From Schlegelella_A sp038258415 (GTDB lineage: Bacteria > Pseudomonadota > Gammaproteobacteria > Burkholderiales > Burkholderiaceae_C): 6,853 nucleotides of DNA. Below are positions 5,621-6,853 of the stretch, one piece after another (position 1 is the first letter of the stretch; every line of letters starts with the position of its first letter). The stretch is taken from the NCBI GenBank assembly GCA_038258415.1, contig JBBSPY010000173.1, positions 1-6,853 of the forward strand. Reading direction: 5' to 3'. The notes under the pieces are model-generated. The model saw only the letters and a list, made by a program, of their open reading frames with translations. It was not told the DNA's origin and made no database searches. The translations under genes were made by a program, and so were the position numbers.

Positions 5621-6537
5621 CGGGACTCTCGACGCCGCGCGAGCAGCGAGGCGACGTCGATGCGCGTGTAGTCGGGCGACGGCCACGCCGTCGACGGCCG
5701 AACGACCCGCCACGCGTCGCGCCAGGAGCGCGCCGCGTCGAGCAGGCCGAGCCCCTCGAGCGCCGCGGAGGCGGCACCTCGCTGCGCGGGTGCGGCCGGT
5801 GCCGCACGAGCATCGGCGGCAGGCGGGCGCTGCTGCCATTCCCCTTCCGCGTAGTCCGACTGCTGCGGCGTCGCGAACGCCGCCACGTCGCGCTCCTTGC
5901 GCGCCACGACCATCAGATACGTCTCCGCCGCGTTGGCGAGGTTGACCCGCCGATGCAGCACGCGCGGGTCGGCCACGCGCCACCAGTGCCCGAGGTCCGA
6001 CTTCGTCGCCATCCACATGCCGAGCACGGCAAACCCGTTGGGCTCACGGTAGAGGTTCCAGAACAGCTCGGGGGAGAACTGGTAGAAGCCGTGCCCGCAC
6101 AGGTTGTTGGCCGGGAGCGCATGCAGCACATGCCCGCCGACCCGGCAGAGCCGCACGAGGTTGCGCCAGGCGGTGGGGAAGTCGAACACGTGCTCGAGGC
6201 AACCGAAGTCGAGCACCGCGTCGTAGCGGTCGGCTTCGGCGACGGAGTCGGGCCAGGGCAGGTTCAGATCGTGGATGCGCGTCGCGCCTTCGTAGGGAGA
6301 CGCATCGACCGAGTCGACCGCCGCGGCCCCGAACCACCCGCGCATCAAGGGTTCGAACCAGCGCGGCGACGCCGCCGCGTCGGCCAGCGGCGCGTAGCCG
6401 CGCCAGGCGCGCACGCGCTCGAGCTGCGGCGGATCGACGAAGACGACCTGACGGCCGATGCCGATCGTCCGCTCGTAGCGGACGCCGAGGTCGGCGGCGT
6501 GCGCGAGGAGCGCCAGGTTGTGCGCGTCGATGCCCAT
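5617..6537 (-). CDS. Methyltransferase-like protein of a polysaccharide cluster, atypical SAM site
   Basis: A 306-residue protein. The ATG at 6537 is the only usable start, because the upstream stop TGA at 6570-6568 lies in the same frame with no ATG, GTG or TTG between. Visible motifs: TIGIGRQ (24-30) near the N terminus, where a class I methyltransferase would have its glycine-rich motif; VDSVDASPYEGATRIHDLN (74-92); YDAVLDFGCLEHVFD (105-119), the motif before a helix; CRVGGHVLHALPANN (131-145), the 'GG' turn and strand; and HGFYQFSPELF (149-159). These match methyltransferase-fold proteins found in glycan gene clusters, in which the classical GxGxG is absent. Residues about 226-258 are a Pro/Ala/Gln-rich linker, followed by a small C-terminal segment containing several Trp. 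The substrate cannot be read from sequence; a sugar O-methyl transfer is plausible, but activity is unproven given the altered motif I. The stop overlaps the next start (ATGA at 5617-5620), implying translational coupling to the GT4 gene. Confidence 0.8.
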   Translation of the reverse strand: MGIDAHNLALLAHAADLGVRYERTIGIGRQVVFVDPPQLERVRAWRGYAPLADAAASPRWFEPLMRGWFGAAAVDSVDASPYEGATRIHDLNLPWPDSVAEADRYDAVLDFGCLEHVFDFPTAWRNLVRLCRVGGHVLHALPANNLCGHGFYQFSPELFWNLYREPNGFAVLGMWMATKSDLGHWWRVADPRVLHRRVNLANAAETYLMVVARKERDVAAFATPQQSDYAEGEWQQRPPAADARAAPAAPAQRGAASAALEGLGLLDAARSWRDAWRVVRPSTAWPSPDYTRIDVASLLARRRESR

Positions 6538-6567
6538 GGTCGTGCCGGATGAACCGCGCGATTGTCG

Positions 6568-6853
6568 TCAGGCGGTGCGAGCTCGGCGCAGCGCCGATGC
6601 ACCCATCGCCAGCGTTGCGACGACGACGACCACGAGCTCGACGCCGACCGCCGTCCACGCCAGCCCGATCGGCCCGGCGGCGCCGCCGACCGTGGCAGCG
6701 AGCGCGACGCCGACGATGCCGGCGGCAACGATGCTGAGCCGGTAGGCGTGGTCGTGCCGGCCGCTGCCGAGCATCCAGTAGCCGATGAACTTCCAGCCGA
6801 GCACGATCGGCCAGATGCCGGCCAGCACGAGCGCGACCGGCTGCGCGCGCACG
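6568..6853 (-). CDS. Polysaccharide flippase (Wzx/MATE-like), C-terminal fragment, cut by the window edge
   Basis: This is the last 94-95 codons of a membrane protein whose N-terminal part lies beyond the right edge; the frame is open to the edge, so no start is assigned. The visible part is almost all hydrophobic: a segment around VALVLAGIWPIVLGW, a polar turn (GSGRHDHAYR), then two segments around SIVAAGIVGVALAATVG and GLAWTAVGVELVVVVVATLA, ending in a basic tail RRARTA. The pattern 'reduced interior helix, short polar loop carrying an R/H pair, Gly-rich helix with G-x-A-W/T...E-L-V' is typical of the last helices of polysaccharide flippases, which move undecaprenyl-linked repeat units across the inner membrane. 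Its place ahead of glycosyltransferases supports that. The stop TGA at 6570-6568 is followed after 30 bases by the next gene in the same frame. Another multipass membrane protein, such as a polymerase, is possible. Confidence 0.7.
   Translation of the reverse strand, partial: VRAQPVALVLAGIWPIVLGWKFIGYWMLGSGRHDHAYRLSIVAAGIVGVALAATVGGAAGPIGLAWTAVGVELVVVVVATLAMGASALRRARTA

Noticed and set aside
5621..6016. Possible N-terminal extension of the GT4 frame up to about 6016
   Set aside because: The extension lies within the upstream methyltransferase-like gene and looks like out-of-phase translation; the GT4 fold begins right after the ATG at 5620.

Overview
The window is very GC-rich: hand counts of single 60-base lines in the sugar genes give about 75-77 % GC. 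Every gene I can support is on the minus strand, so transcription runs from the right edge to the left edge. The protein families and composition fit a high-GC Gram-negative bacterium, perhaps a beta- or gammaproteobacterium such as Burkholderiales. No marker gene fixes the taxon, and this placement is a guess. The window is an inner slice of a surface polysaccharide (O-antigen, capsule or exopolysaccharide) gene cluster, cut at both edges.

In order of transcription: (1) the C-terminal end of a Wzx-like polysaccharide flippase (6568-6853, cut by the right edge); (2) a methyltransferase-like protein with an atypical SAM site (5617-6537); (3) a GT4 glycosyltransferase (4475-5620); (4) an ExoA-like membrane-anchored GT2 glycosyltransferase (3393-4478); (5) a class I SAM methyltransferase (2650-3396); (6) a VapB-type antitoxin (2352-2606) and (7) its PIN-domain VapC-type toxin (1899-2348); (8) a DegT/DnrJ/EryC1/StrS sugar aminotransferase (742-1902); (9) a monotopic phosphoglycosyl transferase that starts glycan assembly on the lipid carrier (111-740); (10) the first 38 codons of a further gene, probably a membrane-anchored nucleotide-sugar 4,6-dehydratase (1-114, cut by the left edge).

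The genes are packed tightly. Five junctions are 4-base ATGA stop/start overlaps, one has a 1-base gap and one a 3-base gap. Only two gaps are longer: 30 bases after the flippase and 43 bases before the antitoxin gene. No stretch over 300 bases lacks a gene. I saw no tRNA, rRNA, CRISPR array, insertion sequence or convincing terminator.

The sugar genes form a coherent set. The aminotransferase, probably with the dehydratase, would make a UDP-amino sugar; the phosphoglycosyl transferase would load a sugar phosphate onto undecaprenyl phosphate; the GT4 and GT2 enzymes would extend the chain; the methyltransferases may decorate or cap it; the flippase would export it.

The most unusual part is the vapBC-like toxin-antitoxin pair in the middle of this operon. 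It is lower in GC, has three tandem 8-base-period TGATGC repeats in its short leader next to a -10-like hexamer, and the toxin stop codon overlaps the start codon of the sugar aminotransferase. Its autoregulated promoter could therefore also feed the three downstream sugar genes. That is an inference from layout, not something the sequence proves.
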